Positions 36,576-46,074 of a DNA stretch of 64,000 bases are shown piece after piece; the stretch's first letter is position 1; each line of letters starts with the position of its first letter. Both the position numbers and the translations under genes were made by a program. The notes below the pieces were generated by a model that searched no databases, was not told the DNA's origin, and saw only the letters and a program-made list of their open reading frames with translations. The stretch lies in NCBI RefSeq assembly GCF_000021325.1, contig NC_011365.1, positions 682,001 to 746,000 on the forward strand, given 5' to 3'. The DNA is from Gluconacetobacter diazotrophicus PA1 5 (GTDB taxonomy: Bacteria > Pseudomonadota > Alphaproteobacteria > Acetobacterales > Acetobacteraceae).

Positions 36576-37304
36576 ATGACCGCCCCGCCGCGCCGCGCCG
36601 TCCTTGGGGCCCTGTTGCTGGCCGGGTCGCTGTCCCTGGGCGGATGCGGCTTCCAGCCCCTCTATGGCGGCAAGGGTGCCGGCGGCAGCGCCGCGGACAA
36701 CATTCCCGACGAGCTTCGGCAGGTCTATGTCGCGAGCATTCCGGAACGGTACGGCCAGGAATTGCGGCTGTTCCTGCAGCAGGACCTGGCCGGTGCCGGC
36801 CCCGAGGACCCGACCGGCTATACGCTGCGCGTCAATTCCTATGTGATGAACGAAGCGATCGACATCCATTCGGACAACACCAGCGGGCGTACCCGCGCCA
36901 CGGGCCACGCGCACTGGATGCTGTATACCGTCGCCCCCAACCCCGTCCTTCTGACCCAGGGCGACGCCCAGACCGTGGACGGCGAGAACGAGTCTTTCGA
37001 GCAGTATTTCGCCCAGAACCTGAACCAGGCCACGCTCGGCCGGCGCGTGGCCGACACGATCGCCGAGCGCATCACCCAGCAGCTCGCGGTATGGTTCCGC
37101 AGCCATACCACGCCCGCCCAGCGGGTCGTCGCCCCGCAGCCGACCTATATCGACCCGAACGTCATGCCCAATGCCAGCAACGAGATGCCACGCCAGTCGG
37201 TCGGCGAGGACGGCATGCCGGGCATGGCCATCGGACGTTCGCTGCCCAACCCGTCCGGCGCGTCGGAGACCGAGCCCGCCAACGGGACCCTGATCAACCA
37301 GTGA
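36576..37304 (+). CDS. lptE: LPS-assembly lipoprotein LptE
   Basis: 242 residues. A lipoprotein signal ends in SLGGCGFQPLYG, the hallmark LptE start with the acylated cysteine near residue 24. An alpha/beta domain follows (about 45-175, VYVASIPERYGQELRLFL ... VADTIAERITQQLAVWF). LptE plugs LptD at the outer membrane and helps deliver lipopolysaccharide to the surface. The C-terminal 65 residues (from about 175) are a polar extension rich in Pro, Asn and Met, longer than in E. coli. The gene begins 4 bases after leuS and its stop overlaps the GTG of holA, the usual leuS-lptE-holA order. Confidence 0.93.
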   Translation: MTAPPRRAVLGALLLAGSLSLGGCGFQPLYGGKGAGGSAADNIPDELRQVYVASIPERYGQELRLFLQQDLAGAGPEDPTGYTLRVNSYVMNEAIDIHSDNTSGRTRATGHAHWMLYTVAPNPVLLTQGDAQTVDGENESFEQYFAQNLNQATLGRRVADTIAERITQQLAVWFRSHTTPAQRVVAPQPTYIDPNVMPNASNEMPRQSVGEDGMPGMAIGRSLPNPSGASETEPANGTLINQ

Positions 37305-38314
37305 AGATCGACGCGCGCTCGGTCGCCCGCATCCTGCGTGAACCCGGGGCGCTGCGCGTCATCCTGCTGCACGGCGACGATTCCGGCCTGATCCGCGAAC
37401 GCGCCCGTCTGGCCGCGACCGCCATCGCCCCGAACCTGGACGACCCGTTCCGCGTCGCCGTGCTGGACCGCGACGCGGCGGACCGGCTGGACGAGGAGAT
37501 CTTCGCGCTATCCCTTGCCGGCGGCCGCCGCGTCGTCTGGGTCCGCGACGGCGGGGACAGCCTGACGGCCCCGCTGAAGGCCAGCCTGGCCCGGCCATCG
37601 GATACGCTGGTGATCGTCGAGGCCCCGGGCCTGGCCTCGCGCGCGCGCCTGCGCGCGCTGGCCGAGGCGCAGGCCGATTGCGCCGCCATCGCCTGCTACC
37701 CCGAGGAAGGCCGCGCGCTGGAAGCCTCGATCCGCCAGATGCTGGCGGAAGAGGACATTCGCATCGATCCCGACGCCCTGTCCTGGTTCGCCGGCCTGCT
37801 GGGACCGAACCGGGCCGCGACACGAGGCGAGGTCGAGAAGCTCGCCCTCTATGCCGGGCGGGGCGGCCAGCTCTCGCTGGACGACGTGCGGATGTGCATC
37901 GGGGACGCGGCGGGCGTGTCGCTGGAAGACGCGGCCTTCGCCGCGACAGCGGGCGACCGGGCCGGCGCGGATATCGCGATCGAGCGCGCGCTGGCCGAGG
38001 GCACCAGCCCGATCGCGGTCGCCCGGTCGCTGCTGTCGCACCTGCACCGGCTGCGGCGCGCGCGAATCGCCATGGATGGCGGCCAGAGCCGCGCCGACGC
38101 CATGCGCGGCCTGCGCCCGCCCGTCTTCTTCAAGCGGACCGATGCCTTCGGCCAGGCCCTTTCCCTGTGGACGGCCGCCCGCCTGATGGAGGCCGCCGAA
38201 CAGACCCAGCGCCTGGAACTGGAGTGCAAGCAGACCGGCGCCCCGGACCTCGCGCTCTGCCGCCGCCATATCGCGCGCCTGGCCGCGACCGCGATGGCGG
38301 GGCGCCGCCGGTGA
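37301..38314 (+). CDS. holA: DNA polymerase III subunit delta
   Basis: 337 residues of the clamp-loader delta subunit, which opens the beta sliding clamp during replication. The N-terminal AAA+-like region starts VKIDARSVARIL, with VILLHGDDSGLIRERAR and VWVRDGGDSLTAPL; as usual for delta it has no functional ATPase site. FAGLLGPNRAATRGEVEKLALYAG and the C-terminal helical collar (about 210-330) match the family. A GTG at 37301 overlaps the lptE stop (GTGA), so the two are translationally coupled; the frame is open further upstream only as a shadow of lptE. It ends 48 bases before the tRNA-Arg gene. Confidence 0.94.
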   Translation: MKIDARSVARILREPGALRVILLHGDDSGLIRERARLAATAIAPNLDDPFRVAVLDRDAADRLDEEIFALSLAGGRRVVWVRDGGDSLTAPLKASLARPSDTLVIVEAPGLASRARLRALAEAQADCAAIACYPEEGRALEASIRQMLAEEDIRIDPDALSWFAGLLGPNRAATRGEVEKLALYAGRGGQLSLDDVRMCIGDAAGVSLEDAAFAATAGDRAGADIAIERALAEGTSPIAVARSLLSHLHRLRRARIAMDGGQSRADAMRGLRPPVFFKRTDAFGQALSLWTAARLMEAAEQTQRLELECKQTGAPDLALCRRHIARLAATAMAGRRR

Positions 38315-38362
38315 CCTGCGCGCTTGCCCGAACCGTCCCGCTCGGCTAGAAGCGTCGTGTGT

Positions 38363-38666
38363 GTCCGCGTAGCTCAGCAGGATAGAGCACAGGATTCCTG
38401 GTTTTCAAATTGGGCGTCATGATGGGAAACCGCATGACGGATCCGCTCAAATTCGGGGAACGCTCTGACCGCGCGGTCGTGCCGATCCCGAGCCAAGCCC
38501 GGCGCCTGCCGGGACGGTGTAGAGACTGGACGGGCGGCACCTGTCGGCCTTCGGGCCCAGGGTGAAGGGACAGTCCAGACCACGAACGCCATCGACGATG
38601 GCGGCGGCGAAAGCCGAAGTGGGATGAATCCTGGGGCCGTGGGTTCGAATCCCGCCGCGGACACCA
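38363..38666 (+). tRNA. tRNA-Arg(CCU), interrupted by a group I intron
   Basis: The exons are 38363-38399 and 38627-38666. Joined, they form a full cloverleaf: acceptor GTCCGCG/CGCGGAC, D-stem GCTC/GAGC, anticodon stem CAGGA/TCCTG with loop TTCCTAA (anticodon CCT at 38397-38399), T-stem GTGGG/CCCGC with loop TTCGAAT, discriminator A and an encoded CCA (38664-38666). The anticodon loop is broken after anticodon position 36 by a 227-nt insertion. Without splicing no functional tRNA-Arg(CCU), reader of AGG codons, could form from this copy. It lies downstream of holA. Confidence 0.96.
38400..38626 (+). ncRNA. Group I self-splicing intron (IC3-like) in tRNA-Arg(CCU)
   Basis: A 227-nt intron between anticodon position 36 and base 37. 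The 5' exon ends in U and the intron ends in G (38626), as required for group I splicing. A GGG at 38412-38414 can pair with the exon CCU, giving a G-U wobble at the splice site (P1 guide). AGAGACTGGACGGG at 38521-38534 and CAGTCCAGAC at 38571-38580 match the conserved P7-containing core; GACTG (38524-38528) pairs with CAGTC (38571-38575). There is no open reading frame. Small IC3 introns at this position of tRNA-Arg(CCU) are known from alphaproteobacteria such as Agrobacterium, and the Azoarcus tRNA-Ile intron has the same core. Confidence 0.93.
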
Positions 38667-39015
38667 CACCCTCCGTGCGGTGCTGGACAATTTCCATCAC
38701 AGCGCCGTGACTTTTCCCGGAATTACCCTGCCACCCAACGATCCAGCTCCGGATTCATCCGGCGCTGTCCGCTTGCCTTGCGCATCCGGCTCGACCAAAC
38801 AACGAATTGAAGAAGACCCGGCAGAATCCGTATGCATCGCAAAAGGGACCGGGATCGTTCACCTTGGACCCGATAAGCCATGGATGTCCTGGGCGTGATC
38901 GGGTGGAACCGGTGCCCCTCCGTTTCGCCGCTTTTCGGTTCCGCCAGCCCTTTTCCCCCCGTCTCGATCGCGTTACATCCTGATTCATTGGTCGCATTTG
39001 GAATTATATCCCTTC
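38667..39015 (+). other. Intergenic region upstream of the polyketide synthase
   Basis: About 350 bases between the tRNA and the PKS gene with no supported gene; short open frames on both strands lack family resemblance. Base composition drops toward the 3' end (about 38980-39012), which probably holds the PKS promoter and leader. No operator, riboswitch or terminator with a T-run was recognised. Confidence 0.5.
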
Positions 39016-42000
39016 ATGCAGAATCGTTCCATGCCTGGGCACATTACCGATACTCCGGAAGACCCCATCGCCATCATCGGTGCTTCCTGCCGTCTGCCCG
39101 GCGCGACGGACCTTGAAGGTCTCTGGCACCTTCTGGACGAGGAACGCGAAAGCGTCAGGCCGCTTCCGGGCGACCGGTTTCCCCTGCGGGATTTCTGGCA
39201 CCCGCGGCGGGGCGAGGCCGGGAAATTCTATGCGACGCACGCCGCGACCCTGGACAATGTCGAACTGTTCGACGCCGCGTTCTTCGGCATTTCGGCGCGC
39301 GAGGCCCGGCAGATCGACCCGCAGCAGCGCCTGCTGCTGGAACTGGCGTGGGAAGCGCTGGAGGATGCCGGGACGACGTCCGAGAGGATCGCGACGGCCG
39401 GTGTCTATATCGGCGCCTCGGGGCTGGAATATGCCAACCAGCGCCTGACCGACCCGGCGAACGGCGACGCCTATTTCATGCCGGGCAACACGCTCAGCAT
39501 CTTCGCCAACCGTATCTCCCACGCCCTTGGCCTGCGCGGGCCGAGCATGACGGTCGACACCGCCTGCTCGTCCTCGCTGTTCGCCCTGCACAGCGCGTGC
39601 GAGGATCTGCGCGCCGGCCGTATCGACGCGGCCCTGGTGGGCGGCGTCAGCATGCTGCTGTCGCCCTATCCGTTCATCGGCTTCTGCGCGGCGGGCATGC
39701 TGTCCCCGAAGGGACGGTGCCATTCGTTCAGCGCCGATGCCGACGGCTATGTGCGCGGCGAAGGCGGGGCCATGGTCCTGCTGAAGCCCCTGTCGGCCGC
39801 CCAGCGCGACGGGGACGACATTCGCGCGGTCATTCTCCGCACCGCTGTCAATGCCGACGGGCGGACGCCGGGCCTGACCTTCCCCAGCGCCAAGGCCCAG
39901 GCCGCCCTGCTGCGGGACATTTACGACCAGGCCGGAATCTCGCCCGACCGGCTCGCCTTCGTCGAGGCCCACGGCACCGGCACCCCGGCCGGGGACCCCG
40001 TGGAAACGAAGGCGCTGGGCAGCGTGCTGGGCCAGGCGCGCGCCACGCCGCTGCCGATCGGGTCGGTGAAGACCAATGTCGGGCATCTGGAGCCCGCGTC
40101 GGGGCTGGTCAGCCTGCTGAAGGCGATGCTGGCGCTGCAGAAGCGGCGCCTGCCGGCCTCGCTGCATTGCGAAAATCCCAGTCCGGCCATCCCGTTCGCG
40201 GACCTCAACCTGGATGTGGTGACGAAGGCCCGGCCGCTCGGCGAGGGCGAACTGATCGCCGGCGTCAACAATTTCGGCTTCGGGGGCGCCAACGCCCACG
40301 CGATCCTGGCCACCGCCCCGGCCGGGGCCGCCGATCAGGCTGCCCGCCCGTCCGCGCCCGAGGCCGCGCCGGGCCGCGCCGTGCCGTTGCTGCTGTCCGC
40401 CCGGTCCGAGGCCGGATTGCGCGACCTGGCACGGATCTGGTCCGCCAGATCGTGGAGCGACGCCGACCTGCGCGGCGTCGCGACCCGCCGCGCCCACCTG
40501 CCCTATCGCCTGGGCGTTCCCGGCGGGAATGCGGCGGACATGCGCGCGTCCCTGGCGACCTGGGTGGACTCGCGGGTCCATCCCGATGTGGTGACCGGAC
40601 AGGCCCTGGCCCAGGGGCGCACGGTGTTCGTCTTTTCCGGCAACGGCACCCAGTTTTCGGGAATGGGGCAGGAACTGCTGGAGATCAGCGCCCCGTTCGC
40701 CGCCGGCATCGCCGAGGCCGACGCGGCGCTGCGCCCGCATCTCGGCTGGTCGGTGCTGGAGACGATGCGGTCGGGCGACTGGTCGGCCGAACCGGCGGAC
40801 ATCGCGCAGCCGATGCTGTTCGCCTTCCAGATCGGCGTCCTGCGCGGCCTGGAACGGCAGGGCGTGCGGGCGGATATCGCGATCGGCCATAGCGTGGGCG
40901 AAATCGCGGCGGCCTTCTACGCCGGGATGCTGGACATGGAAGAGGCCGCGCGCATCGTCGTCCTGCGCAGCCGTCACCAGGCGGCAGCGCCCGGCGGCGG
41001 CATGGCCGCGCTGCATGGCGATTTGGAGGAGGCGACGCGCCTGCTGAAGCAGGCCGCGCCGGAACTGGAAATCGCGGCTTTCAACGCGCCGAACGCCCTG
41101 GCCGTCGCGGGCGATCTGGACGCGCTGGACCGGCTGGAGGCGGCGAACGCCGGCACGGCGCTGCAGATCCACCGGCTGAAGGTCGGGTACGCCTATCACA
41201 GCAGCCGGATGGACCCGATCTCGACCCCGCTGGTCCAGGACCTGGGCGCCATCACCGCACGCCTGCCGGAGCGGGTGCTGATCTCGACCGTGACGGGCCA
41301 GCCGGTGACCGCGACGTTCGACGCCGAGTATTGGTGGCGCAACGTCCGCGCGCCGGTCCTCTTCGCCGAATCCGTGCGCCAGGCGGCCGCCCAGGGCGGC
41401 GCCATCTTCATCGAGATCAGCCCGCGCCCGGTCCTGCAGCATTACCTGCGCGAGATCCTGCGGGACAGCGACGTGCAGTTCCGGGCCATACCGGCGGTGC
41501 CGGCCCGGGTCACCACCGACCCGTTCCCCCGCGCGGCCCTGGCCTGCTTTGCCGCGGGCGGCGATATCCTGTCGGCGTCGTGCTTCACTGGCCCGGCCCA
41601 GGTCCGTGGCCTGCCCGGCGTCCAGTGGCAGCGCGAGCGCCACTGGTACACCCCGACCGAAGACGCGTCCGTGGTCCTGTGCGACCAGCAGAACACCCAT
41701 CCCCTGCTGGGCGCGCGCGGCAAGGCGGATCCGAACGAGTGGATCGCGCATCTGGACGGCGCGGTGCAGCCCTGGCTGGCCGACCACAAGGTCGGCGATA
41801 CCATCGTCCTGGCCGCGGCCTGCATGATCGAATTCGCCTTCACCGCCGCGCGGGCGGCATGGCCGGCGGCGCAGGTGCTGGAACTGCGCGACTTCCAGAT
41901 CATGCGCCCGATCATCATCGAACCGGCACAGTTGCGTGAAATCCGGGTCCGGCTGGCAGCGGACGGCACGATCACCCTCGACAGCCGGCCGAGGCTGGCC

Positions 42001-45000
42001 CACGCGGTCTGGACGCGCCATGCGACCACACGGGCCGGCGTGGCACCTGTCCCCCCTGCGGCGCTGCCGCCCGCCGCCACCGATTCCATGCTGGCGGGGG
42101 ATGCGCTGTATGCCACGGCGCGTGCCGCCGGGCTGGCCTACGGGCCGGCCTTCCAGCGCGTCGCCGCCACGTCCATGGCCGAAGGCCGGGTCGAGGTGAC
42201 ATTGACCGGGCACGCCCCGATGGCGGGCCTGACGCTGGACCCGACGGCGCTGGACGGCACCTTCCAGGGGCTGGTCGGACTGGCCGTCAACCATGCCGGG
42301 GCCGGAACCGAATCCACGGATGCGCCGCTGCCCCGCAAGTTCGGCGTGATCCGCCTGGACCTGACGGCGGCGGAACCGGTCCGTGGACAGGCCACCGTCA
42401 CGACGTCCGGCCCGCGCGAGACCGAGGCCGATATCGTCATGCTGGACGGCGACGGGCGCGCGGTGCTGTCGGCCACCGCCTGCTGGTTCACCCGCATGCC
42501 GGGCGAACGCCCCACCCCGGTGGCCGAGCGCAGCTTCCATGAAATCTGGCTGCCGTCGCCCCTCACCCCCGCCCCGTTGTCCGACGACCGCTTCCTGGCC
42601 CTGCGTCCGGTCATGGAAACACCGGCCGGCGACGCGGACGACAAGGATGCCGGCCTTCTGGCCCAGGCCTTCCTGACCGCCTGCGACGCGCCCGCGGGCG
42701 ATGCACCCCAGGGCGAGACACCAGACGTCACGCGCGTCTGGCAGACCCTGTTCCTGGACCTGCCGCAATGGCTGCCGGCGGCGCTGCTGCTGGCCTGGGT
42801 GGGCGAACGGCGCGGCAAAGCCCCTCTCCACGAAGCGATGCCGGGCGACGACGCCTTTCCCGACATCGCGTTCCGGCAGTTGCTGTCCGGCCGTGCCGCC
42901 GAACTGGCGGCGGCGCAGATCGCCGACGCCATTGCCGCCTATACGCGCGACTGGCCGCAGGACCGCCCGATACGCGTGCTGGAACTGCATGCCGACCGGG
43001 GTACCCTGACCCGCCAACTGGCCCCGCGCCTGGCCGGACTGCCGGGGAGCCTGGATTACACGATCCTGGAACCCAACCGCGAACGGCAGGCCCGGCTGCG
43101 CCCGACGGTGCTGGCCCACCTGCCCGGCATCGTCCTGGCCGAGACCGTTCCGGCCGGCGCCTATGACGTCCTGGTCGCCTACACGCCCGGCCTGCACGGC
43201 ATCGTGCCGGCCGCCATCTTGGCGCAGGCCGACCGGCTGGCCCCGGGCGGCCTGATCCTGGTGGCCGAGGCGGCCGAGGACGGGGGCTGGGGCGTCCTGC
43301 GCGACCTGTCCGCCGATCCGCTGACCACCATCGCCGCGTGGCGCGACCTGCCGCATCGCCTGCGCGCGGTGGCCGAGAGCACGCCCAGCCAGACGCCGTT
43401 CCCGCTCGCGCTGCTGGCGGCTGTCGCGGCCGAGGCCGAAGACCCGCTGGCCGCCGCCCCCGAACCGGCCCCCGTCCTGCCGCCGGTCCGCCTGTCCTAC
43501 GCGCCCGAGGGTCACGAGGACGACGAAACCGCCCTCACCGCCCGGGCGATGCTGGCCCTGGCCGAGGACGCACGGCAGGCCGCCGAGGCCGGCGAACGTC
43601 TGGCCGTCGTCACCCGCGATGCCGCCCGCACGCCGCACGAGGCCGCGCGTACGGCCCTGGCCCGGACGATCGCCAACGAATTTCCGTCCTTGCGCTGCCG
43701 GCGGATCGACCTGTCCGCCGCCATGACGGAGGCCGGAACCGAAGAGGCCGTGCGCGCCGAATGCGCGTCGACGGATGATGAGCGCGAGGTGCGCTGGACC
43801 CCCGACGGACGCGTGGTCCGCCGCCTGCGCGAGAGCCTGCCGGATCGTGCCGCCGCCCCGGCGTCCGAACCCGTGCGGCTGATCCAGCCGGTCCCGGGGC
43901 CGCTGGACCGCCTGTGCTGGACCCCGGAAGCCCGCACTGCGCCCGGGCCGCGTGACGTCGTCATCGATGTCCGCGCCAGCGGCCTGAACTATCGCGACGT
44001 GCTGTCCGCCATCGGCATGCTGCCCGATGAGTTGCTGCTGGACGGCTTCGCCGGCGCGACGCTGGGCATGGAATGCACCGGCGTGGTCGAGGCCGTGGGG
44101 GATCAGGTCACCGACCTCTCGCCCGGCGACCGCGTCATGGCGCTGTCCGCCGCCGCCCATTCCAGCCGTGTGGTCACGGACCGGCGCAGTGTCCTGCCCC
44201 TGCCGGACTGGCTGTCCTTCGCGGCCGGCGCCACCGTTCCCGTTGCCTACCTGACGGTGCTGTACGCGCTTGAAACCGTGGGCGCGCTGCGCGCCGGGGA
44301 AACGGTGCTGATCCATGGCGCGGCCGGCGGCGTCGGCCTGGCCGCCATTCAGTATGCCAGCCATGTCGGGGCGCGGATCATCGCCACCGCGGGCTCGCCG
44401 GCCAAGCGGGCGGCGCTGCGACGGCTGGGGATCGAAACCGTCCTGGACAGCCGCTCGCTGCGCTTCGGCGCGGATGTCCTGGCCGCCACGAACGGCCAGG
44501 GCGTCGATGCGGTCCTCAACGCGCTGAGCGGCGAGGCGATGGAGCGCAGTCTCGAACTGCTGCGGCCGTTCGGACGCTTCCTGGAACTGGGCAAGCGGGA
44601 CTTCCTGGCCAATACCCGGGTCGGTATCGGCCCGCTGCGGCAGAATGTCAGCTATCATGCGATCGACGTCGATGCGCTGGTGCGCCACCGCCCGGAACTG
44701 GTCGGCACCCTGACGCAGCGCCTTCACGCCCTGCTGGAAGAGGGCGCGCTGGGCCCGCTGCCACATACCAGCTTCCCCGCCGCCGCCGCGACCGATGCGT
44801 TCGCGCTGATGCGCACGTCGGCCCATGTGGGCAAGATCGTCCTGACGATGGGCCCCGTGCACCTGCCGCCCGACCTGGATGTGCCCGCCGACCGGACGGT
44901 CCTGGTCACTGGGGGAACCGGCGGGTTCGGCGCGCGCGCCGCGCTGTGGCTGGTGAAGCGGGGGGCCCGGCACCTGGTGCTGGTCAGCCGGCGCGGCCCC

Positions 45001-46074
45001 GCCGCCGACGGCGTCGCCGACCTGCGTGCCACGCTGCTGGATGCGGGCGCGCTTCGCGTCGAAATCCGCGCCTGCGACGTGACGGACCCGGCCGCGCTCG
45101 CGTCGCTGGTCGGTGATATCCGCGCCACCATGCCGCCGCTCGGCGGAGTCGTGCATGCCGCCGTCACCGTGGCGGACGGGCTGGTCTCGACCCTGACGGA
45201 GGAGCAGGTCGCCACCTCGGTCCAGGCCAAGCTGGGCGGCGCGCTGGCGCTGGACCGGCTGACGCGGGACGATCCGCTTTCGCTGTTCCTGATCTTCTCC
45301 TCGGCCACGATCACCCTCGGCGCGCCGGGCCAGGGCGCCTATGTCGCCGCCAACGCGGCGGTGGAGGCAATGATCCGGCGACGCCGCGATTCGGGCCTGC
45401 CCGGCTGCGCCGTCCGCTGGGGACCGATCGCCGATTCCGGCTTCCTGGAACGCAACGCGGCGGCGCGCGAGGCGCTGGATCGCCGGCTGGGCGCGCAATC
45501 GATGCGCTCCATGGCGGCGCTGGACGCCCTGCCCGACCTGCTCGTCTCGTCCGATCCGTGCCCGGTGCTGGCGGACATGGACTGGCAGGCAACCGGAAAC
45601 ATGCTGCCGATCCTGGACGAACCGCTGTTCGGCGCCGTGGCGCGCCGTCGGGACGAAGATAGCGACACCGGCGACCTGATGACCCTGCTGGCCGGGGCGA
45701 CCGAGGAACAGCGGCGCGAAATCGTCGCCGACCTGATCCTGGGCGAACTGACCCGCATCATGCAGACCGATCGCGAGGCGCTGCCCCTGGACCAGCCGCT
45801 GGCCGAACTGGGCATGGATTCGCTGACGGCGGTGGAACTGGCACTGGGGCTGGAACGCCGACTGGGCGTGTCGCTTCCCGGTTTCGCCTGGCAGGAAATG
45901 ACCGTACGGCGCGTCGCCCGCCAGGTCTCCGCCCTGCTGGGTGCCGGCGGCCAGGACGCCGCCGTCACGCCGGACGAGGCCGTGCTGGACCGCCATCTGT
46001 CCGCCGAGGAACGGCAGGCCGCCTCGGCGTCGTCCGAACCCGTCTCCCAGAACAATGAAGAACTGACCACATGA
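39016..46074 (+). CDS. Type I highly reducing polyketide/fatty-acid synthase (RkpA-like)
   Basis: A 2352-residue single-module synthase. Domains in order, with approximate residues: KS 18-440 (DTACSSSL cysteine near 183, EAHGTGTPAGD, NVGHLEPASG); AT 535-850 (GHSVGE serine, YHSSRMD); DH 890-1160 (ADHKVGDTIVL with LDPTALDGTFQG); a methyltransferase-like segment 1290-1430 whose SAM motif is degenerate (VLELHADRGTLT); ER 1620-1950 (HGAAGGVGLAAIQYA); KR 1955-2180 (VTGGTGGFGARAALW, SSATITLG, QGAYVAANA); ACP 2235-2310 with the phosphopantetheine serine near 2269 (LGMDSLTAVEL). All reductive domains are present, so a saturated chain is expected. No thioesterase is present, so release needs another enzyme. 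The stop overlaps the oxoamine synthase start (ATGA), which suggests chain release by that enzyme. Start 39016 is tentative; TTG 38998 and ATG 39031 are in frame. Confidence 0.93.
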   Translation: MQNRSMPGHITDTPEDPIAIIGASCRLPGATDLEGLWHLLDEERESVRPLPGDRFPLRDFWHPRRGEAGKFYATHAATLDNVELFDAAFFGISAREARQIDPQQRLLLELAWEALEDAGTTSERIATAGVYIGASGLEYANQRLTDPANGDAYFMPGNTLSIFANRISHALGLRGPSMTVDTACSSSLFALHSACEDLRAGRIDAALVGGVSMLLSPYPFIGFCAAGMLSPKGRCHSFSADADGYVRGEGGAMVLLKPLSAAQRDGDDIRAVILRTAVNADGRTPGLTFPSAKAQAALLRDIYDQAGISPDRLAFVEAHGTGTPAGDPVETKALGSVLGQARATPLPIGSVKTNVGHLEPASGLVSLLKAMLALQKRRLPASLHCENPSPAIPFADLNLDVVTKARPLGEGELIAGVNNFGFGGANAHAILATAPAGAADQAARPSAPEAAPGRAVPLLLSARSEAGLRDLARIWSARSWSDADLRGVATRRAHLPYRLGVPGGNAADMRASLATWVDSRVHPDVVTGQALAQGRTVFVFSGNGTQFSGMGQELLEISAPFAAGIAEADAALRPHLGWSVLETMRSGDWSAEPADIAQPMLFAFQIGVLRGLERQGVRADIAIGHSVGEIAAAFYAGMLDMEEAARIVVLRSRHQAAAPGGGMAALHGDLEEATRLLKQAAPELEIAAFNAPNALAVAGDLDALDRLEAANAGTALQIHRLKVGYAYHSSRMDPISTPLVQDLGAITARLPERVLISTVTGQPVTATFDAEYWWRNVRAPVLFAESVRQAAAQGGAIFIEISPRPVLQHYLREILRDSDVQFRAIPAVPARVTTDPFPRAALACFAAGGDILSASCFTGPAQVRGLPGVQWQRERHWYTPTEDASVVLCDQQNTHPLLGARGKADPNEWIAHLDGAVQPWLADHKVGDTIVLAAACMIEFAFTAARAAWPAAQVLELRDFQIMRPIIIEPAQLREIRVRLAADGTITLDSRPRLAHAVWTRHATTRAGVAPVPPAALPPAATDSMLAGDALYATARAAGLAYGPAFQRVAATSMAEGRVEVTLTGHAPMAGLTLDPTALDGTFQGLVGLAVNHAGAGTESTDAPLPRKFGVIRLDLTAAEPVRGQATVTTSGPRETEADIVMLDGDGRAVLSATACWFTRMPGERPTPVAERSFHEIWLPSPLTPAPLSDDRFLALRPVMETPAGDADDKDAGLLAQAFLTACDAPAGDAPQGETPDVTRVWQTLFLDLPQWLPAALLLAWVGERRGKAPLHEAMPGDDAFPDIAFRQLLSGRAAELAAAQIADAIAAYTRDWPQDRPIRVLELHADRGTLTRQLAPRLAGLPGSLDYTILEPNRERQARLRPTVLAHLPGIVLAETVPAGAYDVLVAYTPGLHGIVPAAILAQADRLAPGGLILVAEAAEDGGWGVLRDLSADPLTTIAAWRDLPHRLRAVAESTPSQTPFPLALLAAVAAEAEDPLAAAPEPAPVLPPVRLSYAPEGHEDDETALTARAMLALAEDARQAAEAGERLAVVTRDAARTPHEAARTALARTIANEFPSLRCRRIDLSAAMTEAGTEEAVRAECASTDDEREVRWTPDGRVVRRLRESLPDRAAAPASEPVRLIQPVPGPLDRLCWTPEARTAPGPRDVVIDVRASGLNYRDVLSAIGMLPDELLLDGFAGATLGMECTGVVEAVGDQVTDLSPGDRVMALSAAAHSSRVVTDRRSVLPLPDWLSFAAGATVPVAYLTVLYALETVGALRAGETVLIHGAAGGVGLAAIQYASHVGARIIATAGSPAKRAALRRLGIETVLDSRSLRFGADVLAATNGQGVDAVLNALSGEAMERSLELLRPFGRFLELGKRDFLANTRVGIGPLRQNVSYHAIDVDALVRHRPELVGTLTQRLHALLEEGALGPLPHTSFPAAAATDAFALMRTSAHVGKIVLTMGPVHLPPDLDVPADRTVLVTGGTGGFGARAALWLVKRGARHLVLVSRRGPAADGVADLRATLLDAGALRVEIRACDVTDPAALASLVGDIRATMPPLGGVVHAAVTVADGLVSTLTEEQVATSVQAKLGGALALDRLTRDDPLSLFLIFSSATITLGAPGQGAYVAANAAVEAMIRRRRDSGLPGCAVRWGPIADSGFLERNAAAREALDRRLGAQSMRSMAALDALPDLLVSSDPCPVLADMDWQATGNMLPILDEPLFGAVARRRDEDSDTGDLMTLLAGATEEQRREIVADLILGELTRIMQTDREALPLDQPLAELGMDSLTAVELALGLERRLGVSLPGFAWQEMTVRRVARQVSALLGAGGQDAAVTPDEAVLDRHLSAEERQAASASSEPVSQNNEELTT

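Noticed and set aside
38346-38690. Open frames on the minus strand across the tRNA region
   Set aside because: They overlap a structurally complete tRNA and group I intron and have no family resemblance.
39004-45996. A very long open frame (about 2330 codons) antisense to the polyketide synthase
   Set aside because: It is a composition effect of GC-rich codons in the real gene. Its translation shows no family motif, and the plus strand has every PKS domain.
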